NCBI GenBank assembly: GCA_002507545.1
Contig: DAVR01000028.1
Location: 1 to 64,000, forward strand
Direction of reading: 5' to 3'
Source: Archaeoglobus sp. UBA230
GTDB lineage: Archaea > Halobacteriota > Archaeoglobi > Archaeoglobales > Archaeoglobaceae
Length of the DNA stretch: 64,000 nt
Shown here: positions 8,713 through 16,901 of the stretch, one piece after another
Layout of the letters: each line of letters opens with the position of its first letter
Position numbering within the stretch: the stretch's first letter is position 1
Made by a program: the position numbers and the translations under genes
Notes under the pieces: generated by a model
What the model was told of the DNA's origin: nothing
The model's input: the letters and a program-made list of their open reading frames with translations, nothing else
Databases searched by the model: none

Positions 8713-8942
8713 ACCACCTCACAAGCCCCTGTACAGGCTGGAACACACGCATATTTCTCACATAAATACGCTAATTCAGGTCCGACCAACCTTATACAGA
8801 TTGCTGAGCAAGTTCCAGCACAAAATCCACCGCTGCATGGGTCTACGTTCCCCGTACACCAGTAATTGCATGCTACACCAACGAGACTGCCCATTCCTGC
8901 TGTAACTCCACTCCTCAAAACCACCAACAACAGCAGGCTCAA
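8706..8942 (-). CDS. Halocin C8-like peptide (copy b), short form: signal-like start joined to mature end
   Basis: 78 residues from a TTG. Residues 1-18 (SLLLLVVLRSGVTA) look like the signal-peptide core of the sibling precursors (LLVLVVLG..). They run straight into the mature domain: ACNYWC, CSGGFCAGTCSAIC, LCEKYACVPACTGACEVVC, aligned with copy c. The whole prodomain and the first mature cysteines are missing. Either an internal-deletion relic or a minimal secreted peptide; the intact frame and coupling to the next gene keep the second option open. Confidence 0.55.
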   Translation of the reverse strand: MSLLLLVVLRSGVTAGMGSLVGVACNYWCTGNVDPCSGGFCAGTCSAICIRLVGPELAYLCEKYACVPACTGACEVVC

Positions 8943-9039
8943 CTTTCCAGCCGCATGCTATCGCTAATCGTTATTGCAAAAAAATGTATTTATGAATATC
9001 GGAAAGGGCATTTAGCCTTAAAAATCCCCAATAACGCAA

Positions 9040-9258
9040 TCAACAGTAAAAAGTGAAGAAGAAAACAGGCTGAATAACACTAAAAACTAGTTGTTGGTAA
9101 CTAGGAACGAGGCTGAGAGAATAAGCAAAACGGAAAAAAGTTCTACTTGCTCTTTCTTCAAGCAGTAATCCGATGACGTAAGCAAACGAGTACATTATGA
9201 AAATTATGAATAATACACATTTAAATAATAACTGCAAAAAGAAAGAGTATGGAAACAA
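9040..9258 (-). CDS. Possible small hydrophobic protein
   Basis: 72 codons from a TTG, with one strong hydrophobic helix (residues 5-32, LLFKCVLFIIFIMYSFAYVIGLLL) and a hydrophobic C-terminus. No family match and no clear ribosome site. It lies among small membrane genes of the same strand, which is the only support. Apart from it, 8943-9298 shows nothing. Confidence 0.3.
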   Translation of the reverse strand: MFPYSFFLQLLFKCVLFIIFIMYSFAYVIGLLLEERASRTFFRFAYSLSLVPSYQQLVFSVIQPVFFFTFYC

Positions 9259-9409
9259 ACGGAATCGGGATATATTTCAAAAAATTAGAATTGTTCATAG
9301 CTCAGCCCCCCATACACTGTGCGGCCATTGCACATGTATATATCCCCCAGAACTAAGCCGCGTGATTGTTAGCAGAGCGACAGCGACAAAGAGGGCGGTG
9401 AGATTACGA

Positions 9410-9535
9410 TCAATTTGACTTTTTTTCTTCTATCAGCGTGTAAATCTCGATGAAATCGATAGCCACTTTTGCTAATGCAGCTATAATAAACACCAAGAAA
9501 GCAAGTATAAATGCAGCTCTCGTTTTGGCAGACAT
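9410..9535 (-). CDS. Single-TM small protein, 41 residues
   Basis: An ATG at 9535 gives 41 residues with one clear hydrophobic helix (residues 7-27, AAFILAFLVFIIAALAKVAI) and a charged tail ending EEKKSN. It is 18 bases downstream of the 126-residue membrane gene, same strand, and looks like the last member of the copy c operon. Downstream in another frame, 9299-9409 also encodes a hydrophobic stretch (LTALFVAVALLTITRL) but without a usable start. Confidence 0.5.
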   Translation of the reverse strand: MSAKTRAAFILAFLVFIIAALAKVAIDFIEIYTLIEEKKSN

Positions 9536-9552
9536 TGCAAACACCACGTGCT

Positions 9553-9933
9553 TTATTTCAAAAACAATTCTACCATCAGAAGCAAATTGACGAAAGAAAT
9601 CAGGGTATGAAGGAATAGATAGGCTCTTCCTTTCGAAATCATCCTTCCTGTCAAGCCGAAGAGAACATTCATAACCGTTATCTCGAGCATGGATTCGAAT
9701 AAATCATCACTTTTAAGCATTTCAAAAAGAACCTTCTGAAAGTGAAGCTCTTCTGGCTGAGAGATAGTTCTTACGAAAATTATCAGCAAAAGAATAAGCA
9801 AATTAGCCCAAATCCAGAATGAGAAGAAGCTATCCTCCAGCACAACTTTTCCTTTAATACTTCCGTAAATCTGGAGCGGAACAACAAAGAGGGAGAACGT
9901 GAAGAACAACAGAGGCGAGAAAGAGAATATCAT
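9553..9933 (-). CDS. Membrane protein, about three TM
   Basis: 126 residues; its ATG overlaps the end of the upstream 99-residue gene by four bases. Hydrophobic helices at about 1-23, 36-53 and 100-124, with a soluble loop containing PEELHFQKVLFEMLKSDD. No family recognised. Part of the chain of hydrophobic genes behind halocin-like copy c; likely an immunity, export or lipid-interacting component. Confidence 0.6.
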   Translation of the reverse strand: MIFSFSPLLFFTFSLFVVPLQIYGSIKGKVVLEDSFFSFWIWANLLILLLIIFVRTISQPEELHFQKVLFEMLKSDDLFESMLEITVMNVLFGLTGRMISKGRAYLFLHTLISFVNLLLMVELFLK

Positions 9934-10229
9934 GGTAAAAAAGGAGAGAACTCAACGATTACAGCCGGAAGATCACCGTAGTAGAAGATCAGAGTCCCAG
10001 TAAATGCTACAGGCACGAGGTGGAGGAAAGCGAGCCTCTTAAACTCGTATATGAAATTTTTATCGTTTTCAGCCATCTGCTCTAAAGCAATGTGAATTTG
10101 CCCTAACTCGTAGCCGTGCTGCCTGAGAAACCTTGGGAGGTTGAAAATGAGAGCGAGAATGAAGGGAATCGAAATCAGCAGAACCATAGCAATTCTCTCC
10201 GGAGTTATGTTCTCGGCTGGAATAGCCAA
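9930..10229 (-). CDS. Membrane protein, two TM
   Basis: 99 residues from TTG at 10229, three bases past the stop of the 21-residue frame. Helices at about 14-30 (AMVLLISIPFILALIFNL) and 66-90. No family recognised. ATGA coupling to the next gene places it in the copy c operon. Confidence 0.55.
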   Translation of the reverse strand: MAIPAENITPERIAMVLLISIPFILALIFNLPRFLRQHGYELGQIHIALEQMAENDKNFIYEFKRLAFLHLVPVAFTGTLIFYYGDLPAVIVEFSPFLP

Positions 10230-10232
10230 GAG

Positions 10233-10298
10233 TCAGAATGCTATCACAACTCCGATGGCCGCTGCAAACGTGTAAATCAGGGCTAATTTGCCCTTCAC
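10233..10298 (-). CDS. Mini membrane peptide, 21 residues
   Basis: GTG at 10298, three bases past the stop of the 354-type membrane gene, with a ribosome site formed by that gene's last codons (GGAGGTGA). The peptide is almost entirely one hydrophobic helix (KGKLALIYTFAAAIGVVIAF) and ends just before the next TTG. Size and position are unusual; coding is supported by spacing alone. Confidence 0.4.
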   Translation of the reverse strand: MKGKLALIYTFAAAIGVVIAF

Positions 10299-10301
10299 CG
10301 C

Positions 10302-11348
10302 TCACCTCCGAATTCTCAGCAGCAGCAGAAGGACTGCCAGTATTAAAAATATGCTCAGCAACATTTCCTGACTCAATTGAACGATCAAAACTCCAAGCCC
10401 TGCAATAGCAGCGTTCGTCCAGAGGAGCCAGAAAATCGGACTCTTCATCGTGTTGGAACTTTTAACCGCACTTTCGAGCTGATCAAGAGAGTAACCGAAA
10501 GCCCTGAGGACGATTTCAGAGGCTACGAGCATCGCCGTAATGATAGTGGCGCCGGCGAGAATCCCTGTCAAGAGGTTTTCCGTAACGGAAAGTCTTCCCA
10601 GCATCTCCAAAAGAATAGCGTAACAGATAACGGGAGCGGAAAATTGTATTAGAGTGAGTAAAATCAGCAATTTCGACCTCGCAATCACCATCAAACGCCA
10701 GATTAGCCCGACGGAAAAGTTGATCACTGTTGAAAGGTAGAAAGCTCTTTGATGAGTCAGTAGGGTGTTCAGATGTGGCAGAGTGTCTTTTTCAGTTTCG
10801 CCGGCAGTCCAAACGGACACCAGTATTAGAACTAATCCCAAAACCGATAGTTGCATCCAGAATTCCGAGGAGCTGGCAGAGGTGCTGAGATCCTTCTTTA
10901 TAAACCTGTTGTAGAGGTAGAGAATCGTGACGAGAGGGAGTATGCAAATCTGGGAAAAAGGAATCAGGACGGCAAAAAAGACGATGAAAAACTTTAAAGC
11001 TAGCATTACATCTCCCCACTCCAGAACGGCTCCGCAAAGCAGTATGATGGCTGTAGGAAACCCGATAATTATGTAACCGATATTGAATGCCAAGTCTCTG
11101 TCTTCTTTGTTTAGTTTTGCAATTTCTCCTTCCTTGAGCTCCAGAATCCACATCATTCCTTCTTTAAACTTCAAACCTCTACGCTTGAAGAGCAGGTAGA
11201 TGGACAGGATTTCGAAAAATAAAAGGGTAGCCAGAACGATTAAAGCGAGAACAAGTCTTTCGGAGGATGGCTTGGAAACGGAAATGAAAGGAATAAGAGA
11301 TGCTCCGATATGAAGGGCGATTAGAAGAATCAAATTTCTTTTCCACAT
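10302..11348 (-). CDS. Polytopic membrane protein behind halocin-like copy c, candidate immunity protein
   Basis: 348 residues from the ATG at 11348, preceded at seven bases by GAGGTGAC; the TTG at 11366 lies before that site and is rejected. About nine hydrophobic helices, a charged loop (KRRGLKFKEG, LKEGEIAKLNKEDRD) after the second, and a C-terminal helix ending LRIRR. No family recognised. It is the first gene after copy c and has the same relative position as the 328-residue protein behind copy b. Halocin C8 producers protect themselves with the N-terminal part of the precursor, so a membrane immunity protein would be a different arrangement. Confidence 0.7.
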   Translation of the reverse strand: MWKRNLILLIALHIGASLIPFISVSKPSSERLVLALIVLATLLFFEILSIYLLFKRRGLKFKEGMMWILELKEGEIAKLNKEDRDLAFNIGYIIIGFPTAIILLCGAVLEWGDVMLALKFFIVFFAVLIPFSQICILPLVTILYLYNRFIKKDLSTSASSSEFWMQLSVLGLVLILVSVWTAGETEKDTLPHLNTLLTHQRAFYLSTVINFSVGLIWRLMVIARSKLLILLTLIQFSAPVICYAILLEMLGRLSVTENLLTGILAGATIITAMLVASEIVLRAFGYSLDQLESAVKSSNTMKSPIFWLLWTNAAIAGLGVLIVQLSQEMLLSIFLILAVLLLLLRIRR

Positions 11349-11382
11349 GGGTTTGTCACCTCTCAAAAATAAATTAAAAAAT

Positions 11383-12418
11383 TTATGGTAGTGCGTCGAG
11401 CGCGGCGCAAAGTTGTGGACAGAAAATGGGCTCTATGGCCTTCTGACACAATTCTGTTCCAACTGGGACGTATTTTTTGCATATTCCGTAAACTACTAGA
11501 TTGCAACCTCCTGAGCAACCTGCATTAGGCCAGTCTGGATCTTCGCCACATGCGTAATTGCAACCCACACCGCAGACAGCTGTCGAACCAATTGCACATA
11601 TTACTGCTCCTATCAAACCACCACCTATTACCGCGCAAACAGAGGTCATTGCCAATGAGCACGGTAACGAACAGAGGTGAGAGCAAGCTGAATAGTCATC
11701 TACTACTACAGCAATTCCCGTCCCTTCAACGTTGTACTCTCTCAAATCCCTCTCAACAACCCTGCTCAGATAGTTTAGCTCGTTCTTTGCTTTATTCCAC
11801 ACCCAAGAGGTATCTTCATGCTTCCTTATCTCGTTTAACACCTTAGCAAGAATCCTGTAGTGCTCGGCAAGCGTAGTCTTGGATTTGATCTCTATGATGT
11901 CGGCAAAGGGAGCAAACTTCTTCTTCTCATCCTTAGGAGCAACGCTTATAGTCGTGACGAAGTGGTTCTCGCTGCCGATTTCCATTATCCTCGTCACAAG
12001 GCTGAGGTTGTAAGTTGCGGTTTCTGCAAAGTAGCTGAGGAGGTGGAACTTATAGCTCGCGGTCTCGTTGTAAATTCCTCACCTCCAGAAACTTCAGCTC
12101 TTTCCAGTTATTTGAGCTGTTAAAAAGCTCATTTATTTCTATCTGGTAATCAAAAGTCAAGCAACTCCCATCTGTACAGCTGAAACTTCCATTGAAGTTC
12201 TTAGCGAACCACTCGCTCAGGCTTTGGTTGACCTCAGCTACGTTTAGAATCGGTTTTCCGTTCTTAGCCAATTCCACTTCGACAACTCTCTTTAGTGTTA
12301 TCTCGCATGCCCCGCAACTGCACTCGGTCGCTTTGCTTGCAGCCATCGCTGGACTCACTACGTTGCTTAACACCACCAAAACCAACAACAGGCAAACAAA
12401 CTTTTGCCCAACCTTCAT
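11383..12418 (-). pseudogene. Halocin C8-like precursor (copy c), one frameshift
   Basis: The ATG at 12418 follows GGATGTGAT. Signal peptide residues 1-26 (FVCLLLVLVVLSNVVSPAMA), then the Cys triad TECSCGAC shared with copy d, then the prodomain. The frame stops at 12050, but deleting one T from the run at 12072-12076 continues smoothly (NYNETASYKFHLLSYFAETATYNLSLVTRI) to the stop at 11383. The C-terminal about 100 residues carry 14 cysteines (SACSHLCSLPC, VCGVGCNYAC, AGCSGGC, CPQLC). Prodomain ends VERDLREYNVEG as in copy a. The indel is in a homopolymer, so read error or phase variation are both possible. Confidence 0.7.
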
Positions 12419-12427
12419 CGAATCACA

Positions 12428-12515
12428 TCCTTGCCTTGTCATCACGTAACTTAAGACTTTTGCTATCATAGTGATATATATCCAAAATGTTAATATTGAA
12501 ATGTGCTAATACGAA
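12428..12515 (-). promoter_or_regulatory. Island promoter module, copy 1
   Basis: This stretch is nearly repeated at 15662 and 18132. On the minus strand it contains AATATTAACATTTTGGATATATATC, i.e. a near-palindrome AATRTTAAYATT immediately upstream of a TATA box (ATATATA), then about 55 bases of leader ending in the ribosome site GGATGTGAT of copy c. Homology with the other copies ends just past the TGCTAATAC on the far side. The rest of 12516-12844 holds nothing I recognise. Confidence 0.6.
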
Positions 12516-12844
12516 TCTTTCCCCAATTTCCGGCAACGCACGTAAAATCAGGTGAAGATGTGAGAGGGCAGAGTTCGAGAGGCTACTACACAAAACGTCA
12601 TATAATTTACAGCCATCAAGCAAGCTTTCTCAGAATTTCAAATCTCTTTGGAGAGTAGGGAATATAGTTCAGCTCTGGTTCCACAACCCCAAATCACTCC
12701 CAACCTCTGCGTAAAATGTAACTACTCAAATATTTTATGTGCAAAAGAGGTATAGGCGAGTTAGAGGACTGAGAAGACGTATCATGTCAATAAAAGACGT
12801 ATAATGACCAAAAACTAATATAGTATAAAGCTTAAGAAACAAAC

Positions 12845-13042
12845 ATGTCAATAGAAGTCCTGTTTGAGAATGGCGTATTCAAACCTTTAAAAAAGGAGAA
12901 TTTGCCGAAGAGGAGAGGAAAGTACAGGATTGTAATTCTGTCGGAGTTAGAGAAAGATGTAGAGGAGGTATTTGGAATTTTGAAGGAACCCATTGATTTT
13001 GAGGAACTAAGAAAAGAATGGGATAGAGATGTATCTGGTTGA
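12845..13042 (+). CDS. vapB: DUF104 (AF2212-like) antitoxin
   Basis: 65 residues, with the family's N-terminal beta hairpin (IEVLFENGVFKPLKK), a KYRIVI strand and an acidic helical tail ending in WDRD. Antitoxins of this group bind the PIN toxin encoded next to them and repress the operon. Overlaps the toxin start by 14 bases. It lies on the plus strand between minus-strand peptide operons. Confidence 0.85.
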   Translation: MSIEVLFENGVFKPLKKENLPKRRGKYRIVILSELEKDVEEVFGILKEPIDFEELRKEWDRDVSG

Positions 13043-13406
13043 CACAGACATAATAATCGATGTTTTAAGAGGATTTGAGGGCTCAAAAGAATTTTTACTG
13101 AAAATTGCCCAAGAGGGAATAGCAATTTCAACAATCACTGTTGCCGAAATCATCTCTGGAAAGGAAAGTAGAGACGCTGTAACGAGAGAGAAAATACTTA
13201 GATTTCTAAGGAATTTTGAGATTGTCCCCTTAACCATGGAAATCTCCGTTGTTGCGGGAGAAATTAGAAGAGACTACAGAATAGGTATTGCCGATGCAGT
13301 CATAGCGGCAACCGCTTTAAATTATGGAATGACTGTTGTTACCGGAAATGTTAAACACTTTGAGAGAGTGAAGGGTTTAAAATTGCTCAAGCCCGATTAT
13401 AGGTGA
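13029..13406 (+). CDS. vapC: VapC-type PIN-domain ribonuclease toxin
   Basis: 125 residues with the PIN acidic sites: DTDIIIDVL (residues 5-13), AEIISG with its Glu near 38, and IADAVIAATAL near 92 giving the third and fourth acidic positions. Cuts RNA when free of its antitoxin. Complete and not visibly damaged. Confidence 0.9.
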   Translation: MYLVDTDIIIDVLRGFEGSKEFLLKIAQEGIAISTITVAEIISGKESRDAVTREKILRFLRNFEIVPLTMEISVVAGEIRRDYRIGIADAVIAATALNYGMTVVTGNVKHFERVKGLKLLKPDYR

Positions 13407-13524
13407 TTTGCAAATCGTATCGAACCATTTTGTGTTTCACTTTATAGGATGGAGTTATTGGTTTTAGCACATTAACCAAAAATAGAAAAATTTTATTTTC
13501 AAAATATAATATCGAGATACAATA

Positions 13525-14499
13525 TCAAAACATAGATTCTGCAATCTTCAAAATTTCTTCCTTGTTAAGCTTTCCTGCTATCGTAATCTCCAAGTTGTTT
13601 ATCGGGAATTTCAGCATTCTGCTGCCAAAGATTTCCGCTAGCTCCCCATCAACATTCTTTATTTTCACCTTCTTTGCATTTGGCAAAGGTTTGCTTTCAC
13701 CACTCTCACCAATTCGTTCTGATATAACCATAACATTATCACCCTTCTTGTAGTAGAGTTGAGCCATACCCATGAAAACCATAGCATAATTAAATTCAAA
13801 GCCTGCTGTGTATGATGGGACAAGGATTGTGAAGTTAACTCGCTTTTGGACTTCTTCAATCGTAAGCTTCTCCGGCAGTTTAAATTCCTTCTCAACAATC
13901 TTCGCTCCTTCAGGAGGCTTGAACTCGAATTCTTCATCGCTTATTCCAGCGTTGAACTCTACGTTTTTGTATTCTACTGTTGAGCTGAAGTTTCCATAGT
14001 TTATTTCTATTTTTAAAGGATACCAGTATTCCTTGTCAACCCAGAGCTTTTGATTAATGAAGTAATCTTTACCTTTCGGTTTTAACTCGATAACATAACA
14101 ATTCCTGTTTGAGATTTTATCTTCTCCCACAAGCTCTATATCGTATTTTTCGAGCATGTCTTTTACAATTTTACCGTAATCAAATTCTGGCTGTTTGACT
14201 TCTGGAAGGTTGAACTTTGCCACCTCATTCTTTTGCTTATCGTAGATCCACATGGTTTTGCCGTTGGAGATTGTTAGTATGTTTTCATCTTCAGTTTTCC
14301 ACTTGTTAGGCTTTTTCATTGCAAATTTTGTGGTTTGAGTTTGTTGTTTTCCTAAATTTGTGGTTACAATCATCACTCCTTTCATGTCTTTGGTGGAGTT
14401 GTACTTCTCCTTCATCTTCTCTACTATCTGCTCGGCAGAGAGTTGGATGCAGGCGAGAAAGATCGTAGTTATAGTTAAAACTATTAGCACTTTTCTCAT
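13525..14499 (-). CDS. LolA-like secreted protein (outer-membrane-lipoprotein-sorting fold)
   Basis: 324 residues. N-terminal signal (VLIVLTITTIFLACIQLSAEQI) with a Cys after the hydrophobic core that may be lipidated. The body resembles LolA/LppX-fold proteins: QIVEKMKEKYNSTKDMKGVMIV, TMWIYDKQKNEVAKF, YWYPLKIEI, GISDEEFEFKPPEGAKIV. These bind lipids in a half-barrel. It is coupled (ATGA) to the membrane protein behind halocin-like copy d. A truncated paralog with the same neighbour lies at 27433. A lipid- or peptide-sequestering immunity role is plausible inference. Confidence 0.7.
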   Translation of the reverse strand: MRKVLIVLTITTIFLACIQLSAEQIVEKMKEKYNSTKDMKGVMIVTTNLGKQQTQTTKFAMKKPNKWKTEDENILTISNGKTMWIYDKQKNEVAKFNLPEVKQPEFDYGKIVKDMLEKYDIELVGEDKISNRNCYVIELKPKGKDYFINQKLWVDKEYWYPLKIEINYGNFSSTVEYKNVEFNAGISDEEFEFKPPEGAKIVEKEFKLPEKLTIEEVQKRVNFTILVPSYTAGFEFNYAMVFMGMAQLYYKKGDNVMVISERIGESGESKPLPNAKKVKIKNVDGELAEIFGSRMLKFPINNLEITIAGKLNKEEILKIAESMF

Positions 14500-14864
14500 C
14501 TAATCACCTCTTCCAATTTTGATAATTTATCGTTTACAAGAGAGAGAAGAGCGAAGAAGAGCAAACCAATCCAGAAGGAAGTCATGTAAGCTTGTATAAG
14601 GTTTTCTGAAAATAGGGATGGGAATGATGGATTGAAAGTCATGAACCATACAGTAATAACATATAAAACTAAAATTACAGATTTCAGAGAAATCAATTTA
14701 ATATTTATATGTATAAATTTTCTGCTATAGATTTTTCCACTCTGAGATGCAAATGACAATATAACTGCAAACATCAATCCAAGGTGTGGTGATAAGACAC
14801 TAAATACCGATGCAAAAATGAAAAGAGTCGCCAACTCCGCCAACGTCCTACAAATATGATTCAT
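14496..14864 (-). CDS. Four-TM membrane protein behind halocin-like copy d
   Basis: 122 residues from the ATG at 14864, with GGGGTGGAC seven bases upstream; the longer frame to 15011 overlaps copy d and is rejected. Hydrophobic helices at about 5-20, 22-36, 54-72 and 88-106, ending in NDKLSKLEEVIR. Its relative at 27573-27887 ends LNQRLQEVVE and is also followed by a LolA-like gene, so this is a conserved pair. Candidate immunity protein. Confidence 0.65.
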   Translation of the reverse strand: MNHICRTLAELATLFIFASVFSVLSPHLGLMFAVILSFASQSGKIYSRKFIHINIKLISLKSVILVLYVITVWFMTFNPSFPSLFSENLIQAYMTSFWIGLLFFALLSLVNDKLSKLEEVIR

Positions 14865-14901
14865 TAAGTCCACCCCATTACTGTGTAAAAAATTAAAAAA
14901 T

Positions 14902-15660
14902 TTAACAATATCCCTCACATCCCGAGTGTATGATACATGCAATCCAGTTCCCAAGTCTGCACCGGGCATCCATAGCAATACAGAAGGGGTCGCCCCACTC
15001 TTGCTCTCCACATTTACCTACACAGCACATGCCTTTACCTATGCAAAGTGCGCAACCGATGCAGGCGGCTATGCCCAGGGGATTCGGCCCACATGCTGCA
15101 CACGTAATAGCACATGCCGGTACTTCCCATCCTATGCAAGCCCATAAACACGTCGAAAACCCTGAAGTAGTGGTTGTGACTCGTAAATTTCCGTCGGAGT
15201 CTACATAGTAGATTTTCTTTAAAACAACATCACTTTTCTTCTGTAATTCTATTGCATAACTCTCAATGTGGCCATCTGAAATAAATGCAATAACTCCTGC
15301 TAATTTATTGTGCTCCACTTTAAAAGGAATTACTACAAGGAGTCCAGTTCCATAACTCGTGAATATCTTAGAGATCCTAGTTTTAGTGAGATCCTGTTTG
15401 TACCCTTTCTTTGCTAACACACCTATCAGTTTCTTCACGTCTTCATTCGTCAAGGCCTTCGCCAACACCTTGTTCTTCTCCAACCCCTTAAGCTCGAAAA
15501 CAGCCACATTCTTGTTCTCCAGGTTTGAACAGCTGTTGCAACTCCTACATTCGGTTTGTTTATTACTCACAGCCATCGCTGGCATTATTATGTTCCCTAA
15601 CACCACCAAAACCACCAGCAGAGCAACAAACTTTCTTGCCACCCCCATCTTAATCCCCAT
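14902..15660 (-). CDS. Halocin C8-like Cys-rich peptide precursor (copy d), intact
   Basis: 252 residues from ATG at 15660 (or 15648). Signal peptide FVALLVVLVVLGNIIMPAMA, then Cys triad TECRSCNSC, prodomain of about 140 residues (TSYGTGLLVVIPFKVEHNKLAGVIAF; DGHIESYAIEL), then a C-terminal domain of about 85 residues with 16 cysteines (CLWACIGWEVPAC, CAACGPNPLGIAACIGCALC, MCCVGKCGEQEWGDPFC, ending SGCEGYC). This is the halocin C8 plan: secreted precursor, release of a disulfide-rich, heat-stable antimicrobial peptide. The antimicrobial role here is inference. Promoter module copy 2 lies just upstream. Confidence 0.75.
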   Translation of the reverse strand: MGIKMGVARKFVALLVVLVVLGNIIMPAMAVSNKQTECRSCNSCSNLENKNVAVFELKGLEKNKVLAKALTNEDVKKLIGVLAKKGYKQDLTKTRISKIFTSYGTGLLVVIPFKVEHNKLAGVIAFISDGHIESYAIELQKKSDVVLKKIYYVDSDGNLRVTTTTSGFSTCLWACIGWEVPACAITCAACGPNPLGIAACIGCALCIGKGMCCVGKCGEQEWGDPFCIAMDARCRLGNWIACIIHSGCEGYC

Positions 15661-15661
15661 C

Positions 15662-15835
15662 CTTGCCTTGCCATCACGCAACTTAAGTATTTTGCTATCT
15701 TAGCTATATATATCCAAAATGTTAATATTGTAACGTGCTAATCCAATTCCAGCTTAGGATTGACACGAATAAACCAGCATACTCTAAATTTTTCTATCTT
15801 CTTCTACACTTTCAGCAACATTCCTAATCATTTCA
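15662..15835 (-). promoter_or_regulatory. Island promoter module, copy 2
   Basis: About 175 bases nearly identical to 18132-18306; the 85 bases nearest the gene also match 12428-12515. It contains the AATATTAACATT near-palindrome, a TATA box (GGATATATATAGC on the minus strand) and the leader of copy d. The distal 90 bases have coding character in one frame (EMIRNVAESVEED), so the duplication probably carried the tail of an upstream gene along. Confidence 0.6.
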
Positions 15836-16082
15836 TCCACATATCGTCCCCAACTCAAAGCACTCGATACATCCCTCCAAAGTTATACAGACCGGACAAA
15901 TAACAAAAACACACAGGGCACAGGATTTGAGGCCGCTCATGCAAGCAGGAAGACAGGTGTAACCACAGCACTCTACGATGCAACCCATATCAACATTGCC
16001 CTCACAGCAGGTCAGAACACACTCCTCCATGGGGTACTAGAGACAATCACTATCTTTTGTAACACTCATGCGGGCACGAATA
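15833..16082 (-). pseudogene. Halocin C8-like mature domain (copy e), decayed duplicate of copy f
   Basis: Nearly base-for-base the Cys-rich end of copy f (23658-24365), from SCPHEC onward. It has no signal peptide or prodomain, a one-base insertion before the KDSDC segment and a TAT to TAG change, so it cannot be expressed as such. The last about 25 codons before FELG are identical in DNA to copy f; a block of about 28 codons before that has nine amino-acid changes and only two silent ones, with every cysteine kept. Confidence 0.75.
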
Positions 16083-16232
16083 GTCGTCTTTTAGGTAATA
16101 ACAATATTATAGTAGTCGTAACATAAGACCCAAGACAAACAGAATTTGTACGGAATTTATAAAAGTGTTAAGACACATTTAAGTTTTCGAATACAAGATG
16201 CGGAGGAATTAAGAGAACTGCAACAATTTCGA

Positions 16233-16901
16233 TTACTTTACTAAGCAATCCTCTAATTTAGCGCAATCTAATTCTACTTCGAGGTATTTTGTTTCCATGT
16301 ACGGTTTAACATTCACCACTTGCAATTTATTATCACTATAAATCCACGCAAAACTGTCATTTAATTGTAATATCTCTTCGCCAAATTTTAAGGGATAACT
16401 TTTGTTCGCGTGAAACAGTAATATCCTTTCTCCATTCCAAGCGAATGAGAGATTGAGTGAATAGTTTTCAGCAAGTAAGAACTTCGAGACTCCATAGCTT
16501 ATTCCGTATAAACTTTCAACTCCGAGGGAGAAGTTGCACCATCTTTTGGTTTCGTTAAGACAACACAACGATCCAAGTGTACCAATAAGCGCTTCGCATC
16601 CATTAACGTTCGAGTAAACGATAAGTTTATTATTAACAAGGTCAAACTTCCTCATAAAAGGGAAAATATCTTTCTGACCATACTGGTAGCTTTCGATCGG
16701 TTTTCCTTCGACGAGATGATAGACTCTGAAGTAAAGAAACTGAATTTTGTTTGATTTTAGTGCTTGATTGGGTGTTTTATTAGCCTGGCTACCGTCTAGG
16801 CCGTGTTGTGTCTGATTTTCACTCCCTTTTTTCCAGAAGAACGTGTGAGATGCTGTAAGCATAGTAAGTAAAACTAATAAAATAATTAAAATCTTTTTCA
16901 T
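16233..16901 (-). CDS. Secreted or membrane-anchored protein, third gene of the Tat/metzincin operon
   Basis: 222 residues. N-terminal hydrophobic signal (ILIILLVLLTMLTASHTFF), then a Q/N/T-rich linker and a domain of about 160 residues with no recognised fold; a vicinal Cys pair (LGSLCCLNETKRWC) and a terminal CAKLEDC suggest disulfides. ATG overlaps the metzincin stop by four bases. It may be the membrane tether, inhibitor or immunity factor of the protease; that is inference from coupling. Confidence 0.6.
   Translation of the reverse strand: MKKILIILLVLLTMLTASHTFFWKKGSENQTQHGLDGSQANKTPNQALKSNKIQFLYFRVYHLVEGKPIESYQYGQKDIFPFMRKFDLVNNKLIVYSNVNGCEALIGTLGSLCCLNETKRWCNFSLGVESLYGISYGVSKFLLAENYSLNLSFAWNGERILLFHANKSYPLKFGEEILQLNDSFAWIYSDNKLQVVNVKPYMETKYLEVELDCAKLEDCLVK

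Noticed and set aside
7979-8905. Plus-strand open frames opposite the 328-residue membrane protein and copy b
   Set aside because: No start signals or motifs; the minus-strand genes have coupled starts and hydrophobic patterning.
14930-15208. Plus-strand open frames opposite halocin-like copy d
   Set aside because: They are the complement of a Cys/Ala/Gly-rich gene, lack ribosome sites and motifs, and the minus frame has signal peptide and homologues.
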